64,000 bases of DNA from Mycolicibacterium neworleansense. GTDB taxonomy: Bacteria; Actinomycetota; Actinomycetes; Mycobacteriales; Mycobacteriaceae. Below are positions 34,964 to 43,023 of this stretch, in pieces (positions within the stretch are counted from its first letter, which is position 1; every line of letters begins with the position of its first letter). Location of the stretch: positions 2,418,001 through 2,482,000 of the forward strand of contig NZ_CWKH01000001.1 in the NCBI RefSeq assembly GCF_001245615.1, in the 5' to 3' direction. The notes under the pieces were generated by a model. It made no database searches. It was not told the DNA's origin and saw only the letters and a list, made by a program, of their open reading frames with translations. Both the position numbers and the translations under genes were made by a program.

Positions 34964-35511
34964 GCGGGGCTGCTCGCCAACACCTCGGTGATGGCCTCAC
35001 AGAACGCCGGCAGATCGTCCGGCGCGCGGCTGGTGATCAGGTTGCCGTCGACGCACACCTGCCGATCCACCACGGTCGCACCGGCGTTTCCGAGATCCGT
35101 GCGGATGCTGGGATAGCTGGTCAGTGTGCGTCCGCGCACCACGTCCGCCTCCACGAGGGTCCACGGGCCGTGACAGATGGCCGCGACGGGCTTGCCCGAT
35201 TGGACGAAATCGCGAACGAACGCGACCGCGGTCTTGTCGAGCCTCAACTTGTCGGGGTTCACGGTCCCCCCGGGCAGGATCAGCGCGTCGAACTGGTCGA
35301 CTTTGGCCTCGGCGACCGTGCGGTCCACCGGGAAGGTGCCCGCGGGCTCGAGGTCGTGGTCGCGGGCCTGGATTTCACCGGCCTTGAGCGACAGGAGCTC
35401 GACGTGACCGCCTTCGTTCTCGACAGCCGCGCGCGGTTGTTCGAGTTCGATGCGCTCCACACCGTCGGCGGCAAGGATCCCGACCCTGCGGCCTTCCAAT
35501 TCCTTTCTCAT
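34954..35511 (-). CDS. DJ-1/PfpI family protein (class I glutamine-amidotransferase fold)
   Basis: 185 residues. The nucleophile elbow is in VAAICHGPWTLVEADV, the conserved Glu is in ADGVERIELEQP and the oxyanion strand is DALILPGG. This is the PfpI/YhbO group, credited with protease, chaperone or glyoxalase/deglycase activity; which applies is open. AAAGGA precedes the ATG. It is on the opposite strand to the surrounding catabolic genes. Confidence 0.8.
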   Translation of the reverse strand: MRKELEGRRVGILAADGVERIELEQPRAAVENEGGHVELLSLKAGEIQARDHDLEPAGTFPVDRTVAEAKVDQFDALILPGGTVNPDKLRLDKTAVAFVRDFVQSGKPVAAICHGPWTLVEADVVRGRTLTSYPSIRTDLGNAGATVVDRQVCVDGNLITSRAPDDLPAFCEAITEVLASSPAQT

Positions 35512-35635
35512 GCGAGTCCTTTCGTTGACGCCGACCGGCAGGCGCCCGGCTGGGCACCCGCCTGAGGGCTACCCAGCGACGCCGGCACCGAAACGGTGAG
35601 ATCCGTCCGCCGAACCCCTTGTCAGGGGCTGTAAC

Positions 35636-35660
35636 AAAAAGTAAAGTCACTTTCAGTTTT
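35636..35660. promoter_or_regulatory. AT-rich quasi-palindrome before the dioxygenase-like operon
   Basis: The core AAAGT-C-ACTTT (35643-35653) is perfect and lies in a wider imperfect repeat running from AAAAAGT to AGTTTT. It ends 25 bp before ATG 35686 and fits an operator or an UP-type promoter element. Confidence 0.4.
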
Positions 35661-35685
35661 CGACCGCACCTTTCAGGAGTCGAGC

Positions 35686-36789
35686 ATGGAATCCTTCGTT
35701 CACCTGCGCAAAGGCAAGACCCCGAAACGGGTGCATGCCGACCTAGACGGGCTCAAGGACGACGAACTTGGTCGCGGGGGGTTCGTCGGTCGCACCGCGA
35801 ACATGTACCGGCGTAACGACCCCACCGCCTACCGCACGGTCGGCCCCCTGCGCCCCACCGACGTGTTGTCCAGTGAGCTCAAGCCCAGCGACGCGACCGA
35901 CGCCCATGGCGGACCGCTGTTGATGTTCTCCAACGCCGACTGCCAGGTGCTGCTGAGCCGGCGCACCGAGGAGATGCCGTTCTACGTCCGCTACGTCGAC
36001 GGCGATCTGCTGCTGTTCGTGCACAAGGGGTCGGGCCTGCTGGAGACCGAGTTCGGTCCCATGCGCTACCGCGAGGGCGACTGGGTCTACATCCCGAAGG
36101 CCTGCACGTTCCGCCAGCTACCCGACAGCGAGAGCACGTGGCTGATGATCCAGGCCACCGACGATTTCCGGGTCCCGCCGGCCGGCACCCTGGGTCGGCA
36201 CTTCCCCTTCGACCCCGCACAGGTGACCATTCCCGAACCGGAACCCATCGACGACGACGGCCGGGACGAGTACGAGGTCCGGCTGATCCACTCAGAAATC
36301 CAGGGGGTGGGCTCTACATCTTTGTTCTACCAACACAATCCCCTCGACGTGGAAGGCTGGCGGGGCGACAACTTCCCGTTCACCTTCAACATCGAGGACT
36401 ACACCGTCATCACGTCCGAGAGTGTGCACCTGCCACCGACCGTGCACCTCTTCATGCAGGCCACCGGGGTGTACGTGATGAACTTCCTGCCCAAGCCGGC
36501 CGAGAGCGTGCCGGGCACCGAGCGCACCCCCTGGTATCACCGCAACGTCGACTACGACGAGATCGCGTTCTTCCACGACGGATCGCTCTACGGCATCCCG
36601 ATGCCAGCCGGCCTGGTTTCCCATGCCCCGCAGGGTGTTCACCACGGGGCACCGGAGAAGGCGCGGGAACGCGCCCGCCGCAAGTTCGACGATTACGACC
36701 GGGTCGACTGGTCGGTGATCGCCATCGACACCCGCCGTCGGCTCGTCCCGTCCGCCGAAATCCTCGCCAACGACCTGGGGCAGCACTAG
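35686..36789 (+). CDS. Homogentisate 1,2-dioxygenase-like protein
   Basis: 367 residues, double cupin. Homogentisate dioxygenase opens an aromatic ring with O2 and Fe(II). The iron ligands can be traced: His285 in WYHRN, the acid at Asp291/Glu292 in VDYDEIAFF, and His319/His320 in PQGVHHGAPE, matching the H-E-H set of the human enzyme. It is shorter than typical homogentisate dioxygenases (about 430-445), so the substrate may differ. No maleylacetoacetate isomerase or fumarylacetoacetase is adjacent; an alpha/beta hydrolase follows instead. It leads a plus-strand series to 43361. Confidence 0.75.
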   Translation: MESFVHLRKGKTPKRVHADLDGLKDDELGRGGFVGRTANMYRRNDPTAYRTVGPLRPTDVLSSELKPSDATDAHGGPLLMFSNADCQVLLSRRTEEMPFYVRYVDGDLLLFVHKGSGLLETEFGPMRYREGDWVYIPKACTFRQLPDSESTWLMIQATDDFRVPPAGTLGRHFPFDPAQVTIPEPEPIDDDGRDEYEVRLIHSEIQGVGSTSLFYQHNPLDVEGWRGDNFPFTFNIEDYTVITSESVHLPPTVHLFMQATGVYVMNFLPKPAESVPGTERTPWYHRNVDYDEIAFFHDGSLYGIPMPAGLVSHAPQGVHHGAPEKARERARRKFDDYDRVDWSVIAIDTRRRLVPSAEILANDLGQH

Positions 36790-36791
36790 TG

Positions 36792-36824
36792 ATGAGCGCT
36801 TGCGCGAAGCACGAAGGACAGTGA
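36792..36824 (+). CDS. MSACAK minigene, first tandem copy (10 codons)
   Basis: ATG AGC GCT TGC GCG AAG begins a frame that reads MSACAKHEGQ and stops at TGA 36822-36824. It starts two bases after the TAG of the dioxygenase-like gene, and its stop overlaps the ATG of the second copy by one base (TGATG). The sequence GAAGGA near its end can serve as a ribosome site for the next frame. Whether the peptide matters or only the coupling is unknown. Confidence 0.5.
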   Translation: MSACAKHEGQ

Positions 36825-36859
36825 TGAGCGCTTGCGCGAAGAACAAAGGACACCGATGA
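36824..36859 (+). CDS. MSACAK minigene, second tandem copy (11 codons)
   Basis: Reads MSACAKNKGHR and stops at TGA 36857-36859, which overlaps the ATG of the alpha/beta hydrolase gene (ATGA). AAAGGA inside it acts as the ribosome site of that gene. The first 21 bases from the preceding TG are identical to those of the first copy, so this is a duplication of about 32 bp. Confidence 0.5.
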   Translation: MSACAKNKGHR

Positions 36860-38046
36860 CAACGATCGATTCACCTGTGAAGCACGCGTACGACCGCATT
36901 CCGTATCTGGTTGCCTACCAGAACAACTCGGCGGTACGCGACGTCTACGGTGGCGTCGCCGAACTGGTGGTGCTGGAGAGCTATCTGCTCAAGCCGAAGG
37001 AGAAGTCGTCCGACACGGTGCTGGTGTTCATGCACCCGATCGGCGGCGGCGCCTACCTGCCGATGATCAATGCACTGGCCCGCGCCGGACACCACGTCAT
37101 CTACTGCAACAGCCGGTTCCGAGGCACCGACTCGGCCCTACTCATGGAGAAGGTGGTCGAAGACCTCGGTGAGTGCATCAAGGACGCCAAGAACCGGCTC
37201 GGCTACGACAAGGTGGTGCTGGCCGGGTGGAGCGGCGGCGGCTCACTGTCGGTGTTCTACCAACAGCAGGCACAACACCCGACGGTGACGGCCAGCCCGT
37301 CCGGAGACGGCCCCGACCTGACCCAGCTGGGGTTGATCCCGGCCGACGGAATCATGTTGCTGGCCGCGCATATCAGCCGGCACGGCACCATGACCGAATG
37401 GATGGACGCATCCATCCTCGACGAGAACGATCCGTCCAAGCGGGACCCGGAACTCGACCTCTACAACCCGGACAACCCCAACCAGCCGCCGTACACGCCG
37501 GAGTTCCTGGAGCGCTACCACCAGGCGCAGATCGCCCGGAACCGGCGAATCACCAAGTGGGTCAAAGAAAAATTAGCGGAGCTCTCCGAACAGGGGCGGC
37601 CCGATGACGAGTTCGCGTTCGTCGTGCACGGCACGATGGCCGACCCGCGCTGGCTGGACCCGACGGTCGATCCCAACGAGCGCACGCCCGGCACGTGCTA
37701 TCTGGGCGATCCCCAGGTGGTCAACATGAGTCCGGTGGGCCTGGCGAGATTCTGCACATTACGCAGCTGGCTGTCGCAGTGGAGCTACGACGACGCCAAC
37801 GGTGACGCGGTCAAGGCTGGGCCGGATATCGCGGTGCCCGCACTGGTGATCGGAAACCTCGCCGACGACGCGTGCACGCCCAGTCACACCCGGCGGTTGT
37901 TTGAGGCCATCGGTCACTCCGACAAGGAGATGCACGAGATCCCCGGTGCCAACCACTACTACTCGGGTCCGGATCAGCGCGAAACGCTGCGCCAAGCCGT
38001 CGGCATCTGTACGGATTGGCTGCATCGCCACGGGTTTTCAGCATGA
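36856..38046 (+). CDS. Alpha/beta hydrolase
   Basis: 396 residues. Oxyanion region VLVFMHPIGGGAYLPMINAL, nucleophile Ser126 in LAGWSGGGSLSVFY, acid near IGNLADDACTPSH and His in EIPGANHYYSG. The middle has a long inserted lid (about 190-290). It could hydrolyse an ester or a C-C bond of a ring-cleavage product. Its ATG is tied to the upstream minigene, and its own stop overlaps the CoA-transferase start (ATGA), so the series is translationally coupled. Confidence 0.8.
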   Translation: MTTIDSPVKHAYDRIPYLVAYQNNSAVRDVYGGVAELVVLESYLLKPKEKSSDTVLVFMHPIGGGAYLPMINALARAGHHVIYCNSRFRGTDSALLMEKVVEDLGECIKDAKNRLGYDKVVLAGWSGGGSLSVFYQQQAQHPTVTASPSGDGPDLTQLGLIPADGIMLLAAHISRHGTMTEWMDASILDENDPSKRDPELDLYNPDNPNQPPYTPEFLERYHQAQIARNRRITKWVKEKLAELSEQGRPDDEFAFVVHGTMADPRWLDPTVDPNERTPGTCYLGDPQVVNMSPVGLARFCTLRSWLSQWSYDDANGDAVKAGPDIAVPALVIGNLADDACTPSHTRRLFEAIGHSDKEMHEIPGANHYYSGPDQRETLRQAVGICTDWLHRHGFSA

Positions 38047-39245
38047 CGACCGGGGCGCTGGACGGGATCCGGGTCATCGAGCTCGGCACCTTGATCTCGG
38101 GGCCGTTCGCCGGCCGGCTGCTAGGCGACATGGGCGCCGAGGTCATCAAGATCGAGCTACCGGCCACTCCCGATCCGTTGCGCACCTGGGGTCAGGCCGA
38201 ACTCGACGGACACCACTTCTTCTGGACCGTGCATGCCCGCAACAAGAAGGCCGTCACCCTCGACCTTCGCAAGGAAGCCGGCCGGGAGCTGTTTCTCGAG
38301 CTGGTCGAGCAATCCGACATCATCGTCGAGAACTTCCGGCCCGGCACCCTGGAGAAGTGGAACCTGGGCTACGACGTTCTGCGCGAACGTAACAAGGGCA
38401 TCATCCTGGTGCGGGTGTCGGGCTACGGGCAGACCGGACCGGACGCCGGCAAGGCCGGGTACGCCTCGGTCGCCGAGGCCTCCAGCGGGCTGCGCCACAT
38501 GAACGGCTTCCCCGGTGGCCCCCCGCCACGGTTGGCCCTGTCCCTGGGCGACAGCCTGGCCGGCATGTTCGCCGCCCAGGGCGCCCTGGCCGCCCTGTAC
38601 CGGCGAACCGTCACCGGCGAAGGTCAGATCGTGGACACCGCACTGACCGAAAGTTGCCTGGCGATACAGGAATCCACCATTCCCGACTATGACGTGTGTG
38701 GTGTGGTGCGCGGTCCGTCGGGCACCCGACTGGAGGGCATCGCGCCGTCGAACATCTACCAGAGCGCGAACGGCAGCTGGGTGGTGATCGCGGCCAACCA
38801 GGACACCGTGTTCCGCCGGTTGTGCACGGCCATGGGTAACCCGGAGCTGGCGACCGACGATCGATTCGTCAACCACGTTGCCCGCGGCCGCAATCAGGAT
38901 GAGCTCGACAAGATCATCGGTGACTGGGCCGCGACGCGCCAGCCCGCCGAGATCATCGAGACCCTGTCGCAGGCCGGCGTGATCAGCGGGCCGATCAACA
39001 CCGTGGCCGAGGTCGTAGAGGATCCGCAACTGCGGTACCGCGGCATGATCGCCGATCACTTCGATGAACGGATCGAGCGGACCGTGAAAGGACCCGGCGT
39101 GGTCCCGGTGCTCTCCGAGTCCCCCGGCAGCATCCGCAACGCCGGGTCGGCGCGGCCGGGCCAGCACAACGACGAGGTGTACGGCGATCTACTCGGCCGC
39201 AGTACACAGGAACTGGAAGCCCTGCGTTCACAGGGGGTGCTGTGA
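38043..39245 (+). CDS. Class III CoA-transferase (CaiB/BaiF family)
   Basis: 400 residues. Moves CoA between carboxylic acids. Start MTTGALDGIRVIELGTLISGPFAGRLLGDMGAEVIKIE, shortened here to IRVIELGTLISGPFAGRLLG, is typical; RNKKAVTLDLRKEAGRELF and VENFRPGTLEKWNLGYD follow. The catalytic Asp of formyl-CoA transferase (VDVSMQD) aligns with Glu203 in VDTALTE, so either Glu serves or the subgroup works differently. It probably activates an acid released by the upstream hydrolase. Confidence 0.85.
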   Translation: MTTGALDGIRVIELGTLISGPFAGRLLGDMGAEVIKIELPATPDPLRTWGQAELDGHHFFWTVHARNKKAVTLDLRKEAGRELFLELVEQSDIIVENFRPGTLEKWNLGYDVLRERNKGIILVRVSGYGQTGPDAGKAGYASVAEASSGLRHMNGFPGGPPPRLALSLGDSLAGMFAAQGALAALYRRTVTGEGQIVDTALTESCLAIQESTIPDYDVCGVVRGPSGTRLEGIAPSNIYQSANGSWVVIAANQDTVFRRLCTAMGNPELATDDRFVNHVARGRNQDELDKIIGDWAATRQPAEIIETLSQAGVISGPINTVAEVVEDPQLRYRGMIADHFDERIERTVKGPGVVPVLSESPGSIRNAGSARPGQHNDEVYGDLLGRSTQELEALRSQGVL

Positions 39246-39246
39246 G

Positions 39247-40149
39247 ATGAACCTGCCAACCAAGGTCGATATCCGCGAGGTGTGCCTGCGCGACGGCCTG
39301 CAGATCGAGACGCCGATCCCCTTGTCCGCCAAGGTCGCGATCCTCGAGGCGATCGTGGCGACCGGGGTGCGTGAGGTGGAGGCGACGGCGTTTGTCTCAC
39401 CATCGAAAGTACCGGCACTGGCCGATGCGGCCGAACTCGCCGAGGAACTGCAGCGGTTTCCCGATGTGGAGTTCTCCGCACTCGTGGCCAGCCCCAACGG
39501 CGCCAAACGCGCCATCGCCGCCGGCCTGCGCTCGATCGAATACGTGGTGTCCGCCTCGGATGCCCACTCCCACGCCAACGTCGGCCGCACGTCGGCCGAG
39601 GCCACCGCGCAGATCGCCGACATCGTGGCCATCGCCGGCGACAGCGGCACCTCGGTGGAGGTGATCGTCGCCACCGCGTGGGACTGCCCGTTCGACGGGC
39701 CGACCGACCCACAGCGGGTGCTCGACATCACCTCGGCTGCCGTCGGTTTCGGGGTGAACCGGTTGGCGATCGCGGACACCATCGGCACCACCACCCCGCG
39801 GCGAGTGAGTTCCTTGATCGAGAAGGTCCGGCCGCTGATCGGGGACCTGCCGCTGGGCGCGCACTTCCACAACACCCGCGGCGCTGGCCTTGCCAGCGCA
39901 TACGCGGCCGTGCAGGCCGGAGTGACTCGGCTGGACGCGTCGGTCGGCGGATTGGGCGGCTGCCCGTTCGCCCCGGGCGCCAGCGGCAACATCGCCACCG
40001 AAGATCTTGTCTACATGTTGCGCGACAGCGACATCGCCGTCGATGTGGATCTGCCCGCCGCCATCGATGCCGCCCGTGTCGCGCAGGAGGCCGTGGGCCA
40101 CGAACTTCCCAGCGCGCTGCTGCGGGCCGGCGACCGGATCCTGGGCTGA
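39247..40149 (+). CDS. Hydroxymethylglutaryl-CoA lyase family protein
   Basis: 300 residues, DRE-TIM aldolase. VDIREVCLRDGLQIE contains the metal/catalytic RDG-Q set, HFHNTRGAGLASAYAA the metal histidines, and the signature loop is GGLGGCPFAPGASGN with catalytic Cys239. It would cleave HMG-CoA or a similar 3-hydroxy-3-alkyl-acyl-CoA to acetyl-CoA or acetoacetate plus a second product. It starts one base after the CoA-transferase stop. It may act in leucine breakdown or in the local pathway; the context favours the latter. Confidence 0.85.
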   Translation: MNLPTKVDIREVCLRDGLQIETPIPLSAKVAILEAIVATGVREVEATAFVSPSKVPALADAAELAEELQRFPDVEFSALVASPNGAKRAIAAGLRSIEYVVSASDAHSHANVGRTSAEATAQIADIVAIAGDSGTSVEVIVATAWDCPFDGPTDPQRVLDITSAAVGFGVNRLAIADTIGTTTPRRVSSLIEKVRPLIGDLPLGAHFHNTRGAGLASAYAAVQAGVTRLDASVGGLGGCPFAPGASGNIATEDLVYMLRDSDIAVDVDLPAAIDAARVAQEAVGHELPSALLRAGDRILG

Positions 40150-40156
40150 GGCGTCG

Positions 40157-40768
40157 ATGACCGCCGCCGAGCTGGGCACCAAGGGCCGCCAGACCCGGTC
40201 GGCCCTCGAGCTGGCCGCGCGGAAACTATTCGCCGAGCGTGGCTTTCACGGCACCACCCTGGCCGACATCACCTCGGCCGCGGGCAAGAGCCCGGCGGTG
40301 TTCTATCGGTACTTCACCGACAAGGAGGATCTGCTGGCAGCGCTGGCCGAATCGTTTTTGCACGATGTCGTCGAACCCTCCGGGCTCAATCTGCATCTAC
40401 CGGACTCCCCCGACGACACCGAGTTCTTCACCACGGTGGTGACCGGTTACTGGAACATCTTCAAACAGAACATCGGCATCATGATCGCGGTCGCCCAGTT
40501 GGCTGCCACCCAGCAGAGATTCGCCGACGTGCAGAACAAGTTCCGCCGGTTCGGCATAGACATCGTCATCGCGTCGGTCCACCACGCTCAGGGCCAGGGG
40601 TACGCGCAGGGGCTGGAGCCGGAGCACGTCGGTGCGGCCATCGCGCTGTTGTTCGAGAACTTCACCACCGTCTTCGTCGGCCAATCCGGGCTCGGCATCG
40701 AGATCGGCGATGCGGACGCCATCGCCACGCTGTCCACAATCTGGAAGAGAACCCTGTACGGCTTCTGA
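40157..40768 (+). CDS. TetR-family regulator inside the catabolic operon
   Basis: 203 residues. HTH: ALELAARKLFAERGFHGTTL, ADITSAAGKSPAVFYRYFTDKEDL. The C-terminal ligand domain has IFKQNIGIMIAVAQLAATQQ, a stretch often seen in regulators sensing acyl-CoA or lipids. It lies seven bases after the aldolase gene and 33 bp before the dehydrogenase gene. It is the natural candidate for binding the sites at 33134-33153 and 35636-35660. Confidence 0.85.
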   Translation: MTAAELGTKGRQTRSALELAARKLFAERGFHGTTLADITSAAGKSPAVFYRYFTDKEDLLAALAESFLHDVVEPSGLNLHLPDSPDDTEFFTTVVTGYWNIFKQNIGIMIAVAQLAATQQRFADVQNKFRRFGIDIVIASVHHAQGQGYAQGLEPEHVGAAIALLFENFTTVFVGQSGLGIEIGDADAIATLSTIWKRTLYGF

Positions 40769-40801
40769 CCCGGGCTTTCGACCCGAGAAAGAGAGATCAT
40801 C

Positions 40802-42046
40802 GTGGATTTCGCTTTACCCGACCATCTTTCAACTGTCCTTGCCGAGATGGACGAGTTCATCGAGACCGAGATCAAGCCGCTTGAGCGCGAGCACATGCAG
40901 TACTTCGACCAGCGCCGTGAGTATGCCCGCACCGACTGGGACAACGGCGGGATACCCAACCGGGCCTGGGAAGATCTGCTCGACGAGATGCGGCGCCGCG
41001 CGGATGCCGCGGGGTGGCTGCGGTACGGGCTGCCCGCCCGGTTCGGCGGGCGCGACGGCAGCAACCTCGACATGGCCGTGATCCGGGAGCACTTGGCGCA
41101 CAAAGGCCTCGGGCTGCACAACGACCTGCAGGACGAGTCCTCGATCGTCGGCAACTTCCCGCAGGTGATCATGATGGACCGGTTCGGCACCGAGGCGCAG
41201 AAGTCCGAATGGGTCGAGGCCATGCTCACCGGCAAGCGGTCGATGGCGTTCGGATTGACCGAGCCCGACCACGGTTCAGATGCCACCTGGCTGGAGACGA
41301 CAGCGGTTTCGGATGGGAACGGCTGGATCATCAACGGACGCAAACGGTGGAACACCGGGGTACACCGCGCCACCCACGATCTGATCTTCGCCCGGACGTC
41401 AGGTGATCCGGGGCAGGCGCGTGGGATCACTGCCTTCCTGGTCCCCACCGATGCCCCGGGATTCACGGTCCCGTTCTACTGGTGGACGTTCAACATGCCC
41501 ACAGATCACGGCGAAGTCGAACTGAACGACGTGCGGGTCCCGGCCGATGCGGTGCTCGGTGAGATCGACCGCGGTCTGGAGGTCGGGCAGACGTTCCTGC
41601 ACGAGAACCGGATTCGTCAGGCCGCCAGCAGTCTGGGCGCCGCCCAGTTCTGTATCGACCGCGCCGTGGACTACGCCAACCGGCGCAAGGTGTTCGGCAA
41701 GCCACTGGCGGTGAATCAGGCCGTGCAGTGGCCGTTGGTGGAACTGCAGACCGAGGCGCAGATGGTCCGGTTGCTTGTCCGGTATGCCGCAACGCAGTTG
41801 GACCAGAACCACCATATGGAGGTGTCAGACAAGGTTTCGATGGCCAACTACCGCGCCAACCGTCTGGTGTGCGAGGCCGCCGATCGGGCCATGCAGGTGC
41901 ACGGCGGCATCGGCTACAGCCGTCACGAACCGTTCGAGCACATCTACCGCCACCACCGACGCTACCGCATCACCGAAGGTGCCGAGGAGATCCAGATGCG
42001 ACGAGTGGCGCAGCGGCTCTTCGGTTTCGGCAAGGCAAAGCAGTGA
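40802..42046 (+). CDS. Acyl-CoA dehydrogenase (ACAD10/11 or LvaC-like context)
   Basis: 414 residues. FAD-binding FGLTEPDHGSDATWLETTA, NGRKRWNTGVHRATHDLIFA, RKVFGKPLAVNQAVQWPLVEL and MQVHGGIGYSRHEPFEHIYR are intact, with the catalytic Glu in RITEGAEEIQMRR. The start is a GTG after GAAAGAGAG. Its stop overlaps the start of the APH-kinase gene (GTGA). The same two domains are fused in animal ACAD10/ACAD11, where a phosphorylated 4-hydroxyacyl-CoA is the substrate; this enzyme may act alike. Confidence 0.88.
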   Translation: MDFALPDHLSTVLAEMDEFIETEIKPLEREHMQYFDQRREYARTDWDNGGIPNRAWEDLLDEMRRRADAAGWLRYGLPARFGGRDGSNLDMAVIREHLAHKGLGLHNDLQDESSIVGNFPQVIMMDRFGTEAQKSEWVEAMLTGKRSMAFGLTEPDHGSDATWLETTAVSDGNGWIINGRKRWNTGVHRATHDLIFARTSGDPGQARGITAFLVPTDAPGFTVPFYWWTFNMPTDHGEVELNDVRVPADAVLGEIDRGLEVGQTFLHENRIRQAASSLGAAQFCIDRAVDYANRRKVFGKPLAVNQAVQWPLVELQTEAQMVRLLVRYAATQLDQNHHMEVSDKVSMANYRANRLVCEAADRAMQVHGGIGYSRHEPFEHIYRHHRRYRITEGAEEIQMRRVAQRLFGFGKAKQ

Positions 42047-43023
42047 CGGAGGCCGGCCTGCTCACCTCCGGGCTGGTCGATGTGCTCACCCCGGTACTGG
42101 GCGACGGGGTGGCCGTGCAGAACCTGCGCGAGCTGACTGGCGGGGCCAGCCGCACCACCTGGTCGTTCGACGCCGTCACGGACGCGACCCGGCGCCCGTT
42201 GATCCTGCGCACCGGCGCGCCAGACGAGGTACATGCCGGGATGGAGCTGGAGGCCGCCGCCCAGCGGGCTGCGGCGCTGGCCGGGGCGCCGGTACCCCAC
42301 GTGCTGGTCGCCGACAATTCCGTTGCCGCGCTGGGTGATCCCTTCCTCATCTGTGACTTCATCGGTGGCGAGACCATCGTGCGGCGGATCCAGCGCACGC
42401 TTGACGACAGCGGCCGGGCCCGGCTGCTCACTCAGTGCGCGCAGGCTCTGGCCGCCATCCACCGCGCCGAACCGCCCGAACTGCCCGGCCTCGTCGAGCA
42501 GGACCAGATGTCCCAGTGGCGCGCCCAACTCGACGAGATGGGCGATACCACCGCCACTTTCGAGTGGGTGTTCCGCTGGCTGGCCGCCAACCGCCCGCCG
42601 CCGTCGCCGACCCGGTTGGTCCACGGCGACTTCCGGATGGGCAATGTCATCGTCGACGAGTCGGGCCTGGCGGCGGTATTGGATTGGGAGTTGGTACACC
42701 TCGGCGAGGTGTACGAGGACCTGGCCTGGTTCTGCATCCGGGCCTGGCGGTTCGGGGCGCCGGCCGGGCTCGGTGCGGGCGGTCTGGGCAGCATCGAGAG
42801 CTTCCTGACCGCCTACGAGGACGCCGGCGGCGCCACCCTCGACCGGTCGGCGATCCGCTGGTGGCTGGTGCTCGCCACCCTGCGTTGGGGAGTCATCTGC
42901 CGCTATCAAGCAGAGCGCCACCTGAGCGGGCAGACCAGGTCGGTCGAGCTGGCAACGATCGGGCGCCGCGTCTGCGAAACCGAGTGGGACTTGTTGTGTC
43001 TGCTGGACGGGAGCGGATGGTGA
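42043..43023 (+). CDS. APH-family kinase, possible 4-hydroxyacyl-CoA kinase (LvaA-like)
   Basis: 326 residues with the aminoglycoside phosphotransferase fold: glycine-rich LTGGASRTTWSFDAV, catalytic Asp196 in LVHGDFRMGNVIVD, metal Asp214 in AVLDWELVHLGEVYEDLAW. The sequence around RFGAPAGLG and the C-terminal WGVICRYQAERHLSGQ fit the branch found beside acyl-CoA dehydrogenases rather than drug-resistance enzymes. In levulinate catabolism (LvaA) and in ACAD10/11 such kinases phosphorylate 4-hydroxyacyl-CoA. The GTG start overlaps the dehydrogenase stop. Confidence 0.85.
   Translation: MTEAGLLTSGLVDVLTPVLGDGVAVQNLRELTGGASRTTWSFDAVTDATRRPLILRTGAPDEVHAGMELEAAAQRAAALAGAPVPHVLVADNSVAALGDPFLICDFIGGETIVRRIQRTLDDSGRARLLTQCAQALAAIHRAEPPELPGLVEQDQMSQWRAQLDEMGDTTATFEWVFRWLAANRPPPSPTRLVHGDFRMGNVIVDESGLAAVLDWELVHLGEVYEDLAWFCIRAWRFGAPAGLGAGGLGSIESFLTAYEDAGGATLDRSAIRWWLVLATLRWGVICRYQAERHLSGQTRSVELATIGRRVCETEWDLLCLLDGSGW

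Noticed and set aside
42043-43023. Aminoglycoside-resistance gene
   Set aside because: The APH fold is present, but the operon and sequence style fit the acyl-CoA dehydrogenase-linked kinases; there is no sign of a drug-resistance context.
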